Assembly: GCF_003075435.1 (NCBI RefSeq)
Contig: NZ_QCZJ01000026.1
Span: 1 to 64,000 of the forward strand
Reading direction: 5' to 3'
From: Terrimonas sp.
GTDB lineage: Bacteria; Bacteroidota; Bacteroidia; Chitinophagales; Chitinophagaceae
DNA length: 64,000 nt
Shown here: positions 16,294 to 24,621 of the stretch, in pieces
Layout of the letters: every line of letters starts with the position of its first letter
How positions within the stretch are numbered: the stretch's first letter is position 1
Position numbers and translations under genes: made by a program
Notes under the pieces: generated by a model
Databases searched by the model: none
Told to the model about the DNA's origin: nothing
What the model saw: only the letters and a program-made list of their open reading frames with translations

Positions 16294-17520
16294 CTATTTA
16301 CTCCACTTTTTAACGATCAGCGTTGAATTGGTTCCTCCAAAGCCAAAAGAGTTCGACAAAAATACGTTTATATCTTTTTCCGTAGTTGTTTTTACAATAT
16401 TCAATTTGACGGAGTCTTCGTCTGGGTTTTCAAAATTAATATTTGGCGCCATAAAATCGTTGTGCATCATCAACAAAGAATACACAATTTCGCTTGCACC
16501 TGCCATCCAGCACTCATGGCCTGTCATTGATTTGGTTGAGCTTACGGGCGTTTTAGCTGCACCAAAAACCTCTGCTATTGCTCTTGCCTCGCTCGCATCG
16601 CCTGCCGGGGTTGAGGTAGCATGCGCATTGATGTAATCAATTTCGTTTGCCTGTAACCCTGCATCTCTGAGTGCCATTTCCAAAGATCTTACCGGGCCAC
16701 TCACAGTGGGGTTAGATATATGCTCTCCGTTTGAAGAAAACCCATATCCTATCACTTCACCCAATATATTCGCTCCTCTTGCCAGTGCCGAATCCAGTGA
16801 TTCCAAAATAACTGTTGCTCCTCCCCCGCTCGGTATTAATCCATCCCTGTTGCGATCAAACGGACGGGAAGCTTTTTCCGGCGCTGACTCGTGAACAGAA
16901 AACGCAGATAACGCATCAAAATTACCCATGGAATAAGCATTTATTTCCTGCGCCCCACCGGCAACGATCCTGTCCTGCAAGCCTGTTTTTATAAAATGAT
17001 AGCCTAAACCTATAGCATGAGAGCCACTGGCACAGGCGGCACTGATGGTAAAATTCACTCCTTTTAACCTGAAAATGGTTGAAAGGTTCATGGTGATGGT
17101 TGAATTGAGCGTTTGAAAAACAGAAGCCGACCCTAAAAGCATCGTATCCTTTTTCTCCCTTAAAACATCTATAGCATCAATAACAGGTTTGGCAGAACTG
17201 TCGTTGCCATAGAGTATACCCATTTCATGCCGGTCAATATAATCCTGGTCAATACCTGCCCGATTCAAGGCCTCAAGCGTAGCTACATATGCATACTCAC
17301 CCTGCTCAGGGAGCATTATCCTTGCACGCCTGTCTAATAAACCTTTTAATGCAGGCCTGTCTACATAGCCTGTAAGCCCGGAACGGTAGCCCATTTCTTT
17401 ACGTACAGGATCGAGTATAATGCCTGACTTACCAGCGTATAAAGCGGCTTTTACCTCATCAGGATTTTTCCCGATGCAGGAGTAAATACCAATTCCTGTT
17501 ATGACTACTCGTCTGTACAT
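16294..17520 (-). CDS. Beta-ketoacyl-ACP synthase (FabF-like ketosynthase)
   Basis: 408 residues with the complete KAS II Cys-His-His triad: Cys163 in SAACASGSHA, His300 in NAHATSTPAGD and His335 in KSMTGHECWMAGASE, with the conserved Lys330. The C-terminal NSFGFGGTN glycine loop is intact, so this is an active condensing subunit, not a chain-length factor. It condenses malonyl-ACP onto the growing acyl chain; in this setting that would extend an aromatic starter into a polyene. No chain-length-factor partner gene is in the window, although many aryl-polyene clusters have one. The ATG at 17520 gives the standard MYRRVVITGIG start. Confidence 0.9.
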   Translation of the reverse strand: MYRRVVITGIGIYSCIGKNPDEVKAALYAGKSGIILDPVRKEMGYRSGLTGYVDRPALKGLLDRRARIMLPEQGEYAYVATLEALNRAGIDQDYIDRHEMGILYGNDSSAKPVIDAIDVLREKKDTMLLGSASVFQTLNSTITMNLSTIFRLKGVNFTISAACASGSHAIGLGYHFIKTGLQDRIVAGGAQEINAYSMGNFDALSAFSVHESAPEKASRPFDRNRDGLIPSGGGATVILESLDSALARGANILGEVIGYGFSSNGEHISNPTVSGPVRSLEMALRDAGLQANEIDYINAHATSTPAGDASEARAIAEVFGAAKTPVSSTKSMTGHECWMAGASEIVYSLLMMHNDFMAPNINFENPDEDSVKLNIVKTTTEKDINVFLSNSFGFGGTNSTLIVKKWSK

Positions 17521-17558
17521 ATAAATTAAAAAAAGAAAGCTTCATCATCTTACCACTC

Positions 17559-17765
17559 TCCTGCAGGGAGGAACGGTACTACTGCATATATCCAAACTTA
17601 ATATCTTCCACATCTTCTATTGAATAAATCCGGGCTTTGCGTTTCATCATCCTTCCTCATTTTCAAATTCATTTCCACACCTCCACATTCTCACATTTCC
17701 ACATTCTCACATTTCCACATTATCTCTCCCTCATTTTCAAATTTTCAAATTAACCCATTTTCAAA
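17559..17765. repeat. Low-complexity word repeats inside the flexirubin-type cluster
   Basis: The 245-base gap between ketoreductase and ketosynthase holds simple repeated words: CACATTCTCACATTTC at least twice in tandem (about 17693-17720), and TTTTCAAATT several times (about 17658-17768), running up to the ketoreductase stop. There is no ORF. The break may mark a lost gene (clusters of this type usually carry a dehydratase) or simply repeat insertion. Confidence 0.6.
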
Positions 17766-18494
17766 TTAACTATACATCCCCCCATTTATTGATAAAACCT
17801 CTCCTGTAATATAACCTGATTCAGGCGATGCGAAAAACGCGACCGCATGTGCTACTTCTTCGGGTTCGCCAAAGCGGTTTACAGGAATCAGCATTTTCAA
17901 TTGCTTTTCATCCAAACCTTCCGTCATATCGGTTTTAATAAAGCCCGGGGCTATGGCATTAACCGTAATATTTCTTTTTCCTACTTCCTGTGCCAATGCT
18001 TTGGTTGCTGCAATTACACCACCTTTTGCGGCAGAATAATTGGTTTGTCCCGGCAAGCCTTTTAAACCGGATAATGAAACGATGTTGATGATCCTGCCAT
18101 AACGTTTCATCAGCATATTTTGCACAATAAGCCTGGTAACATTAAAAAATCCGCCCAAACTTGTATTCAATACATTATCCCATTGCTCATCTTTCATCCA
18201 CATTAATAATACATCATCCTTAATACCGGCATTATTTACCAATACTTCAATCGTATTATCCTTATTTTCTTCGATCCATTTACCCAATATTTCACTTACC
18301 TGCACGCGGTCTGATACATCAAATTTCATCAGCATCCCATCGCCACCTTTTTCTTTTATCAGCTCCAAAGTTTTTTCCGCTTCTGCCTGGTTGCCCTTAT
18401 AATTTACCAGCACATAGTAACCCATACCGGCAAGCTTTACACACACAGTCCTGCCAATGCCCCTTGAACCTCCCGTAACTAATGCGCATTTCAT
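17766..18494 (-). CDS. 3-oxoacyl-ACP reductase (FabG-type SDR)
   Basis: A 242-residue classical SDR. The NADPH loop is TGGSRGIG (residues 7-14), NNAG lies in VEVLVNNAGIKDD, and the Ser-Tyr-Lys triad is in IVSLSGLKG and QTNYSAAKGG. The C-terminus GEVLSINGGMYS is characteristic of FabG. It reduces 3-ketoacyl-ACP to 3-hydroxyacyl-ACP. Position between the ammonia-lyase and the ketosynthase, all on one strand, places it in aryl-polyene chain building rather than housekeeping fatty-acid synthesis. It is 58 bases downstream of the lyase. Confidence 0.9.
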   Translation of the reverse strand: MKCALVTGGSRGIGRTVCVKLAGMGYYVLVNYKGNQAEAEKTLELIKEKGGDGMLMKFDVSDRVQVSEILGKWIEENKDNTIEVLVNNAGIKDDVLLMWMKDEQWDNVLNTSLGGFFNVTRLIVQNMLMKRYGRIINIVSLSGLKGLPGQTNYSAAKGGVIAATKALAQEVGKRNITVNAIAPGFIKTDMTEGLDEKQLKMLIPVNRFGEPEEVAHAVAFFASPESGYITGEVLSINGGMYS

Positions 18495-18552
18495 TTATAA
18501 GATAAAATTTGTTGTAAAATAATGTTTTTAAATAAAATTTTTGTGCCGGTAA

Positions 18553-20097
18553 TTATGCAAAAGCGGCAATATCGTTTTCAACAAAATAGTTTTTCACTTT
18601 TTCCATCTCGCGGTAACGCGGTTTATCTTCAACAAACTTCGGGAATATACTTCTGACGGTATTGTACACTGTTTTTGTAGCAGGCGAAAGCTTTGAAGCG
18701 CAATCCAGAAAATCTATTGCCTGCAAAATGGTTACCATCTGGATAGATAACACTTCAAAAGCATTGTCAATTACTTTTTTGGAGATCAATGCCGCGTTGC
18801 ACCCCATACTCACAATATCCTGGTTATCGTTATTGTTAGGAATGCTGTGCACATACATCGGGAAAGAAAGTGTTTGATTTTCCGCCACGGTTGATGTAGC
18901 CGTAAACTGCATACCCTGCATACCAAAATTAAAACCAAGTACACCAAGGTTTACAAACGGCGGGAACTTCTCATTCAGTTTTGTATTCAGCAAATAATTC
19001 AACTGCCGCTCAGACAACATGGAAAGTTTGGTGATGGCTGTTTTTAATTTATCCATTTCAAGCGATACATAATCGCCATGAAAATTACCACCGTGAAATA
19101 TATTATGATTCTGGTGATCAACCACCGGGTTATCATTCACAGAATTCAATTCATCCACCACTACTTTTTCGGCATTCATTATTGTATCATATATCGGGCC
19201 TAATACCTGCGTTACGCAGCGGAGAGAATAATACTCCTGCACTTTATCTTCAAACACATCGTGTTTTATATTTTCAGGATTATATAAATGCTCCGATCTG
19301 CTGCGGATGAGTTTGCTGTCTTTCAGCAAACTGCGTAGCATGGCGGCAATATGATTTTGCCCCTTATGCTTTTTCACAACATTTAATTCGTGTGAGAAAT
19401 GATCATCATACGCTTCTACCACTTCGTTGGTCATTGCAGAAAGCAATACTGAAAATTGCAACAGCTTTTTGGCATATATAATATTAAGTAAGCCGATCCC
19501 CGTCATAGCAGATGTACCGTTCAGTATTGCCAGTCCTTCGCGTATATGAATGGAAAGGGGTTTAATATTATACTGTTTGAAAACTTCTGCAGTAGGCTGG
19601 GGTTTACCATCAACTATTACTTCACCCTCTCCGATCAATACCAATGCCAGGTGGGCCAGTTGTACCAGGTCACCGCTGGCACCTACGCCGCCATGCTCAA
19701 ATATACAGGGTGTAATATTATTATTAATGAGCGCCGTAAGCACTTCTACTGTTTCGGGATGTACGCCGGAGTATGCCTGCGAAAGACTATTAAGCCTCGC
19801 TACCATTAATGCCCTTACCAGTGCAGGGTCCAGGTATTTGCCGCTGCCGGAACTATGACTGCGGATAAGATTGTATTGCAGTTGCAGCACATTTTCCGCG
19901 CTGACCTTGTATTGAGCCATCGGGCCAAAACCGGTATTGATACCATATATCAGTTTCTGGTCAGAAAAATGTTCCAGGAAACGGAAGTTGGCTTCCATTT
20001 TCTCAAGGGCTTTTTTATCTACTCCTACCTTTCCGTTTTTAATAACAATCTCTGAAAAATCATCTAAGGAAAGCGTACTGGCTCCAACATTTGTCAT
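18553..20097 (-). CDS. Aromatic amino acid ammonia-lyase (HAL/TAL family), probable starter enzyme
   Basis: 514 residues with the MIO-forming Ala-Ser-Gly at 140-142 (GGVGASGDLVQLAHL), the catalytic Tyr51 (YGINTGFGP) and the family blocks NPVVDHQNHNIFHGGNFHG and YVHSIPNNNDNQDIVSMG. It deaminates an aromatic amino acid to the 2,3-unsaturated acid. The substrate-selectivity loop reads R-S-H (LIRSHSSGSG), like histidine lyases and unlike the H-L pair of Rhodobacter tyrosine lyase, so the loop alone does not prove TAL. The neighbours (CoA/ACP ligase, ketoreductase, ketosynthase, ACP, acyltransferase) and the absence of any hutU, hutI or hutG favour tyrosine to coumarate for flexirubin-type pigment. 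Confidence 0.88.
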   Translation of the reverse strand: MTNVGASTLSLDDFSEIVIKNGKVGVDKKALEKMEANFRFLEHFSDQKLIYGINTGFGPMAQYKVSAENVLQLQYNLIRSHSSGSGKYLDPALVRALMVARLNSLSQAYSGVHPETVEVLTALINNNITPCIFEHGGVGASGDLVQLAHLALVLIGEGEVIVDGKPQPTAEVFKQYNIKPLSIHIREGLAILNGTSAMTGIGLLNIIYAKKLLQFSVLLSAMTNEVVEAYDDHFSHELNVVKKHKGQNHIAAMLRSLLKDSKLIRSRSEHLYNPENIKHDVFEDKVQEYYSLRCVTQVLGPIYDTIMNAEKVVVDELNSVNDNPVVDHQNHNIFHGGNFHGDYVSLEMDKLKTAITKLSMLSERQLNYLLNTKLNEKFPPFVNLGVLGFNFGMQGMQFTATSTVAENQTLSFPMYVHSIPNNNDNQDIVSMGCNAALISKKVIDNAFEVLSIQMVTILQAIDFLDCASKLSPATKTVYNTVRSIFPKFVEDKPRYREMEKVKNYFVENDIAAFA

Positions 20098-20306
20098 TGA
20101 AAGAAATTATAATCTGTTAACTTACAAGCGACCGCAAAAAAAATAAATAAAGCTAAATGTATCAAATATTTCTATACATACCGGGAAATAGCACATGGAA
20201 TACGCGGATGTTACGGAAGCTGACGGATTTTATTTCCGTGTTCATCAGTATCATCCGTTTCGTCCGTGTGCCATTCTCCGCATGAATAGTACACCGATGT
20301 GACAGG
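20098..20306. repeat. Gap with CATCCGT-word repeats
   Basis: Between about 20210 and 20285 the sequence is made of variants of one word: TTCCGTGTTCATCAGT, ATCATCCGTTTCGTCCGTGT and GCCATTCTCCGCATG. No ORF. Like other gaps in this window it looks like an intergenic simple-word repeat; the word differs from those at 17559 and 25090. Confidence 0.5.
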
Positions 20307-21608
20307 TTACCCCCCTGTTCGCTTATCAATAAATTTCACAGGTTTACGGCTTGTTTCAGGAAACTGCAGCTTTTGCATTTCCTCGGGCAGCATATATTTA
20401 ATATGTGGCGATACACGAAGTTTCGCCTGCAGGTATGCCCTGATCTGGTGATCGCACTCTTCCGTATTTCTTACAGGAACGAGGTATAAAAGTACTTCAT
20501 CAGTACCTATTTCATTAGAGTATACTTCAGCCACATACTCTCTTACTTCTGCCATACCATTCAGCAATTCAAAAAGTGCAGGGGCAAAAAGGGTGGTTCC
20601 TTTAAACTTGATCATTTGCTTTTTACGACCAATCACCGGGGAAAGCCGTAAAGTACTGCGCCCGCATTTGCATGGCTCATCAAAAGCCATGCATATATCG
20701 CCGGTTTTATAGCGAAGCAAAGGCATAGCTTCCACTCCTAAACTGGTTATTACAACTTCACCGGGCACACCCGCAGGAACAGGCTGATTATTTTCGTCCA
20801 GCAGCTCTATAATAATAAGCTCAGGTTGATGATGCCCACCTTTGCCTTCTCCACACTCCGTAAAAGCGGTTTGCATTTCTGTAGAAGCATAGGTTGAATA
20901 AAGCTTTATATTCCAGTGCCCTGTAATCTTTTTGCCCAACACATTTAAAGAAAAGTCTGTATTACGGATATTTTCACCAATACAAATGGCTTTTTGTACG
21001 GAAGTTTTATTGATGGCTATATTATGTTCTGCCGCGAACTGGATAAGCTTTACAATAAATGAAGGTACCGCTACAATAGTTGTTGGTTTCAGCCGGGCAA
21101 TGGTTTCCCATTGTAAAGAAGGTACACCCGGGCCAACCCTTACCACACCCGCCCCAAGTTTCCTTATTCCGGAATAGTAAGCCATGCCTGCCATAAACTG
21201 ACGGTCGAGCGTAAGCATGAGTTGAAAAATATCATCCGGTTTACTGTCGGCACAAACAAAAGAGCTATACTCATTATAAGCCAGCCGTTGCAAATCATTT
21301 TCGGTTAAGGCAATCGTTACCGGGCTGCCCAATGTGCCCGAGGTTGATGTATATTCAATGATCCTGTTCTTACCTACACATAAAAAATCATCATTATTCT
21401 GCTGCAGGTCTTCCTTATTGGTAACCGGCAACAATACAAGGTCTTTTACGGATTGTATTGCGGAGATATCAATATTATTGTTTTGAAACAATCTTTTATA
21501 ATGGGGAGAATGCGTATTGATGTATCGCAGCATTTCACCCAGCTTTTTATTCTGCATTGCGCTGATGGTAATTTTATCCTGAAAAGCTGATTGGGGTGAA
21601 TATATCAT
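20307..21608 (-). CDS. AMP-forming ligase (phenylacetate-CoA ligase-like), starter activation
   Basis: 433 residues from the ATG at 21608 (MIYSPQSAF); a longer frame to 21803 adds a spurious hydrophobic leader. Motifs of the PaaK-like ANL branch are in order: phosphate loop EYTSTSGTLGSP, adenine-binding YSTYASTEMQ and YKTGDICMAF, then a Cys-containing CKCGRSTLRLSPVIGR and a small C-terminal domain with KPVKFIDKR. It activates a carboxylic acid as the adenylate and transfers it to CoA or a carrier. First in the minus-strand cluster, directly upstream of the ammonia-lyase, its likely substrate is coumarate or a related aryl acid. It is shorter than 4-coumarate-CoA ligases but normal for PaaK relatives. 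Confidence 0.86.
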   Translation of the reverse strand: MIYSPQSAFQDKITISAMQNKKLGEMLRYINTHSPHYKRLFQNNNIDISAIQSVKDLVLLPVTNKEDLQQNNDDFLCVGKNRIIEYTSTSGTLGSPVTIALTENDLQRLAYNEYSSFVCADSKPDDIFQLMLTLDRQFMAGMAYYSGIRKLGAGVVRVGPGVPSLQWETIARLKPTTIVAVPSFIVKLIQFAAEHNIAINKTSVQKAICIGENIRNTDFSLNVLGKKITGHWNIKLYSTYASTEMQTAFTECGEGKGGHHQPELIIIELLDENNQPVPAGVPGEVVITSLGVEAMPLLRYKTGDICMAFDEPCKCGRSTLRLSPVIGRKKQMIKFKGTTLFAPALFELLNGMAEVREYVAEVYSNEIGTDEVLLYLVPVRNTEECDHQIRAYLQAKLRVSPHIKYMLPEEMQKLQFPETSRKPVKFIDKRTGG

Positions 21609-21966
21609 GCCGGTCGGTTGGTTTAATACGTGCGAATGTAAAATTTTATAGGGAGAGTGGTGGAAATATAGAAAAATGATGAAACTTGAAAATGAACTTA
21701 AAAAGCTAAAAAAGCATATTGGCAAACCGGGCAATGCTTTTGAATGTAATAAAATAACGATTATGAAAGTATTTGACACCAAATTATTGCAAGCCAATAG
21801 CACGCCTTCACCCTGCCAAACGCAAAGCTGTCACCGTAGGCAGCAATACAGTTCACACCCGAAAAATTTTGGAAACAATGAAAGAACTTCGGTAGTATAT
21901 CCTAAGCCTGCCTATTAATAATAATGCTAATTACCGGCAGATATCCAGAAATTTCCGGGAAAAAGG
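21609..21966. other. Intergenic region upstream of the pigment cluster
   Basis: 358 bases that should contain the minus-strand promoter of the pigment cluster. An 80-codon plus-strand frame (21676-21918) is rich in K, N and S without domain features and starts in the promoter zone, so I do not call it. No strong hairpin or clear TTTG/TAnnTTTG pair was found. Confidence 0.4.
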
Positions 21967-22584
21967 TCACCTCAATTTATCCGCAATAAATTCTTCCACA
22001 ATGATGGTATAGTCTGTCATTAAAAGGCTTCGGGGATTTAAATTCATTCTTTTGACAATGACGGGTAGTTCTTTTAAAAATTCTTTGTATTCTTTGCTTA
22101 TAAGGGCGGAGCCGGGAATAGAAGGCCTTCTGGAGTTTGTTTTAAGCCAATCTCTTACTTTTAGAATAACTTCATGCGGATTATCTTCGTGCGCTTTGGT
22201 ATCAATTCCATTCAGATCAGAAATAAATTTTTGGTAAGAAAACTTATCTTTTTCAAATACCAGCGTTTGTTTTTTTCTCTGTTCGCCAACTCCGTAATAT
22301 TTAGCCCCAAAGAAAAGTCCTAATTCATAGGGCATATTAAACCTGGGAAATTTATTAGCAGTAAGCTGAATGCGTGAGATATCATGAATACCATATTTGC
22401 AAAAACGTATAATGCGCATTATTTTATGCAAGCGGCTATCTGTGCCATCATCTTCCTCCGTTGCTGTGCGAGGGTAAAATCCGCAGCGATAAACGGAATA
22501 AATTATTGCATGAAGGATGGGCTGATATTTTTTATCAAATGGGCAATTGATAAAAACCGAATCTTCATATTTTGGTGATTGCAT
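21967..22584 (-). CDS. TIR/deoxyribosyltransferase-like Rossmannoid protein, possible defence effector
   Basis: A 205-residue soluble protein. It opens with a beta-strand motif DSVFINCPFDKKYQ, then GFYPRTATEEDDGTDSR, FCKYGIHDISR and PRFNMPYELGLFFGAK. The order D-[IS]-S followed by N-x-P-Y-E-L-G is what TIR-like and nucleoside 2-deoxyribosyltransferase-like Rossmannoid folds show, where the Glu of the ELG motif acts on the glycosidic bond of NAD or a nucleoside. The C-terminal half (QKFISDLNGID, VRDWLKTNSRR) is helical. I recognise this as a widespread uncharacterised family and cannot give it a firm name. A 52-aa basic protein gene lies 29 bases upstream on the same strand. NAD or nucleotide cleavage and a defence role are inference. 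Confidence 0.75.
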   Translation of the reverse strand: MQSPKYEDSVFINCPFDKKYQPILHAIIYSVYRCGFYPRTATEEDDGTDSRLHKIMRIIRFCKYGIHDISRIQLTANKFPRFNMPYELGLFFGAKYYGVGEQRKKQTLVFEKDKFSYQKFISDLNGIDTKAHEDNPHEVILKVRDWLKTNSRRPSIPGSALISKEYKEFLKELPVIVKRMNLNPRSLLMTDYTIIVEEFIADKLR

Positions 22585-22613
22585 AAGGTTAGAAGCTATA
22601 TTTGGAATAAGCG

Positions 22614-22772
22614 TTATGCAGCTTTTGTTGGGCTAATGATAACCTGTGAAGAAGCTTTGTATTTTGTTGCTCCTTGTTTTTTCACAAAAGCAATAGCCTC
22701 CTTAGCCTTTGCCCTTGTAACAGCATCCTTACTTTTTTTTGCAGATTTTAATATAATATTTTTCTTAGGCAT
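22614..22772 (-). CDS. Small basic protein (52 aa), upstream partner of the TIR-like gene
   Basis: An ATG at 22772 opens a 52-codon frame ending TAA at 22614, encoding a lysine/alanine-rich helical peptide that starts MPKKNIILKSAKKSKDAV, passes through AFVKKQGATKYKAS and ends VIISPTKAA. Composition is strongly basic. It reads like a real small protein: codon use resembles its neighbours and it has a helix-then-strand layout. It lies 29 bases upstream of the TIR-like gene in the same direction, so the two are probably cotranscribed. An antitoxin, nucleic-acid-binding or regulatory role is inference from size and arrangement. Confidence 0.6.
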   Translation of the reverse strand: MPKKNIILKSAKKSKDAVTRAKAKEAIAFVKKQGATKYKASSQVIISPTKAA

Positions 22773-22835
22773 ACAGCAAATCTACATAATTCCTGAAATT
22801 TTATATCGCTGGTATATTTTGTTAAATGATTTATT

Positions 22836-23702
22836 CTAAAACACCTCTACTTTCCACCCCTGCTCAAAAACGCCACCTGCTTCCAGCCGGTTAATACCTT
22901 CTTTTTGTGTGAGATCCTGGCTGGTATTCACACTGTCGGCAATACCGCACCAGGGCTCTATACAAACAAAATCGGCATCTTTAGCCGCCCAAATACCCAT
23001 AAAAGGAAAACCAGGAAACTGAAAATTAAAGCCCCGATCTGTTGTATCAGACTTCAGGCTAACCGAACCTGATCTTAAATGTTTGAACACAAGCGCATCT
23101 TTATAAAATAATGATTTGGTGAGTGGCAGCTTTTTGCCGGATAAAAGCGGAGCCGGTTGTTCTTCAATCAACCCGTCTTTTGAGATTGGCCAGCGCCCGG
23201 CATCTTCTTCTTTGCCAAATTCAAGGTAATAATCATCATATCTTGTACCTTCTGCAATAGGCACTTTAAACGCAGGGTGGGCCCCAACTGAAAAATACAT
23301 TGGAGTGGGGCCTCCATTTATTACATAATAAGTAACCGACAGGCTTTTGCTTTGAAGCGCATAGGTAATATAAAACCTGAAAGAAAATGGAAATTTTTGT
23401 AATGTTTCGGTACCTGAGACAAGTGAAAAAGTTATACTGCTCCCCGTTTTATCCGCAACAGTAAACTGCATTTCTCTTGCAAAACCATGCCTGCTGAGGT
23501 GGTATGCTTGCCCTTCATAATAATAAGTGTCATTTTTTAGTGTACCTACAACAGGAAAAAGCACCGGCGAATGTTTGCCCCAAAAAGCCGGATCGCCGCC
23601 CCACATATATTCGGTATTTGTAATTTTATCGTACAAACTGGTAAGTTCTGCACCCCGGGGATTAACAGCTATTTTGAGATTTTCGTTTTGGATAAATTCC
23701 AT
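22836..23702 (-). CDS. Aldose 1-epimerase family protein
   Basis: 288 residues from the ATG at 23702 (MEFIQNENLKIAVNPRGAEL); the longer frame to 23834 is discarded because the family starts here. It shows the galactose-mutarotase-like fold: RGAELTSL, WGKHSPVLFPVVG, YYYEGQAYHLSRHGFARE with the conserved catalytic His, SVGAHPAFKVP with the second His, and a late Glu in FVCIEPWCG. Cytosolic, no signal peptide. It belongs to the YeaD/LacX-like branch that acts on hexose or hexose-phosphate anomers. The WbqC gene ends 10 bases upstream on the same strand, so the two are cotranscribed. Confidence 0.9.
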   Translation of the reverse strand: MEFIQNENLKIAVNPRGAELTSLYDKITNTEYMWGGDPAFWGKHSPVLFPVVGTLKNDTYYYEGQAYHLSRHGFAREMQFTVADKTGSSITFSLVSGTETLQKFPFSFRFYITYALQSKSLSVTYYVINGGPTPMYFSVGAHPAFKVPIAEGTRYDDYYLEFGKEEDAGRWPISKDGLIEEQPAPLLSGKKLPLTKSLFYKDALVFKHLRSGSVSLKSDTTDRGFNFQFPGFPFMGIWAAKDADFVCIEPWCGIADSVNTSQDLTQKEGINRLEAGGVFEQGWKVEVF

Positions 23703-23712
23703 ATGCGTTTTT

Positions 23713-24324
23713 TCAGGTAAGTAAATGTAGGGCATTATTGCCTTCGCAAAACAGCAGATCCAAAATACTGAGGCAGGGTATAAAGCCCAGCTTTTCCTCA
23801 AACACCTGCCGGTAAACAGGAGATTCTCCCGCAAAACTATCCAGGGTTCCGGGTAATATTTTGTTCCGCATATCTATCATTCCCGGCTCATCATATATTT
23901 TTTTATACTCATTTGTGAAAGCAATTTCAACCTGTGCTTTTAATTGTTTCAGCACCCATTGCATCAGGTCAAAATTAAAGTCCCACAAAAAAGTATAATG
24001 CTTGTTATAAAAAATTTCAAGGCCATCTTTATAAAATTCAAACCACGGAGAATGGTTATAAGCAGAGGTAATACTACGCCAGTGGACCTTCTGCCATTTT
24101 TGCAGATTGTCAATTTTCACCTGGCGTATCATTTCGTCTGAATTACGCCCACCAATTATGGGAATACTCAAATCAATCCTCCCATTACCCCCGGCAATAG
24201 AACAACGGTTCCTGAAACTCATTTTTTGCCAGCGTTCACATTGCTCTATTATTATATACTTTGAATTTATTAAATTTTTATAGTAAATAACATTTCCAAA
24301 ATATTGTAAATCAATAATTAACAT
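23713..24324 (-). CDS. WbqC-like family protein
   Basis: A 203-residue protein with the WbqC family pattern. It starts MLIIDLQYFGNVIYYKNL and continues through CERWQKMSFRNRCSIAGGNG, LSIPIIGG and KWQKVHWRSITSAYNHSPWF to FYKDGLEIFY. Members occur in O-antigen and glycan loci and in many Bacteroidota without a known reaction; a role in nucleotide-sugar or acyl modification has been proposed. Length is normal and the start is the family start. It is the first gene of a two-gene unit with the aldose epimerase. Confidence 0.88.
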   Translation of the reverse strand: MLIIDLQYFGNVIYYKNLINSKYIIIEQCERWQKMSFRNRCSIAGGNGRIDLSIPIIGGRNSDEMIRQVKIDNLQKWQKVHWRSITSAYNHSPWFEFYKDGLEIFYNKHYTFLWDFNFDLMQWVLKQLKAQVEIAFTNEYKKIYDEPGMIDMRNKILPGTLDSFAGESPVYRQVFEEKLGFIPCLSILDLLFCEGNNALHLLT

Positions 24325-24621
24325 TATTTTATTTTAAATTAAATAGAATATTTTCTAAATCGCTTCAAAAAGTTCAATTTATATATAAACAGACGCTGTA
24401 AAATTGATAATTAAATAATAAATAATTATTTTAAAAAACTGGTTTACAAAATATTAAAATATATAATTGAACTAAATTTTTGAGTAAACAAATTTTCTAA
24501 AATTTTGTAACTTTTACTCCTCTAAAGCTAATATTTTTAGCGGCAAATTGGCGAAGATTTAACCCTCCTCTTTTCTACATCTTTTAAACAGATGCTATAA
24601 ATTGCAGTTCTAAATATTTAT
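24325..24621. other. Very AT-rich divergent intergenic region
   Basis: 297 bases, well above 75% A+T for most of their length, between the divergent WbqC and LEA-type genes. It must hold both promoters. I found no exact TTTG-N19-TAnnTTTG pair, and no hairpin or ORF. Confidence 0.4.

Noticed and set aside
16294-18494. Housekeeping fatty-acid synthesis cluster
   Set aside because: No fabD, fabH, accB or plsX is present, and the ammonia-lyase and LpxL-like genes make a secondary-metabolite cluster more likely.
18553-20097. Histidine utilisation (hutH) reading of the ammonia-lyase
   Set aside because: No hutU, hutI or hutG nearby, and tight placement in a ligase/ketosynthase/ACP cluster. The selectivity-loop doubt is kept as a finding.
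21676-21918. 80-codon plus-strand frame upstream of the ligase gene
   Set aside because: It lies in the probable promoter zone, has low-complexity K/N/S-rich content, and no partner or motif.
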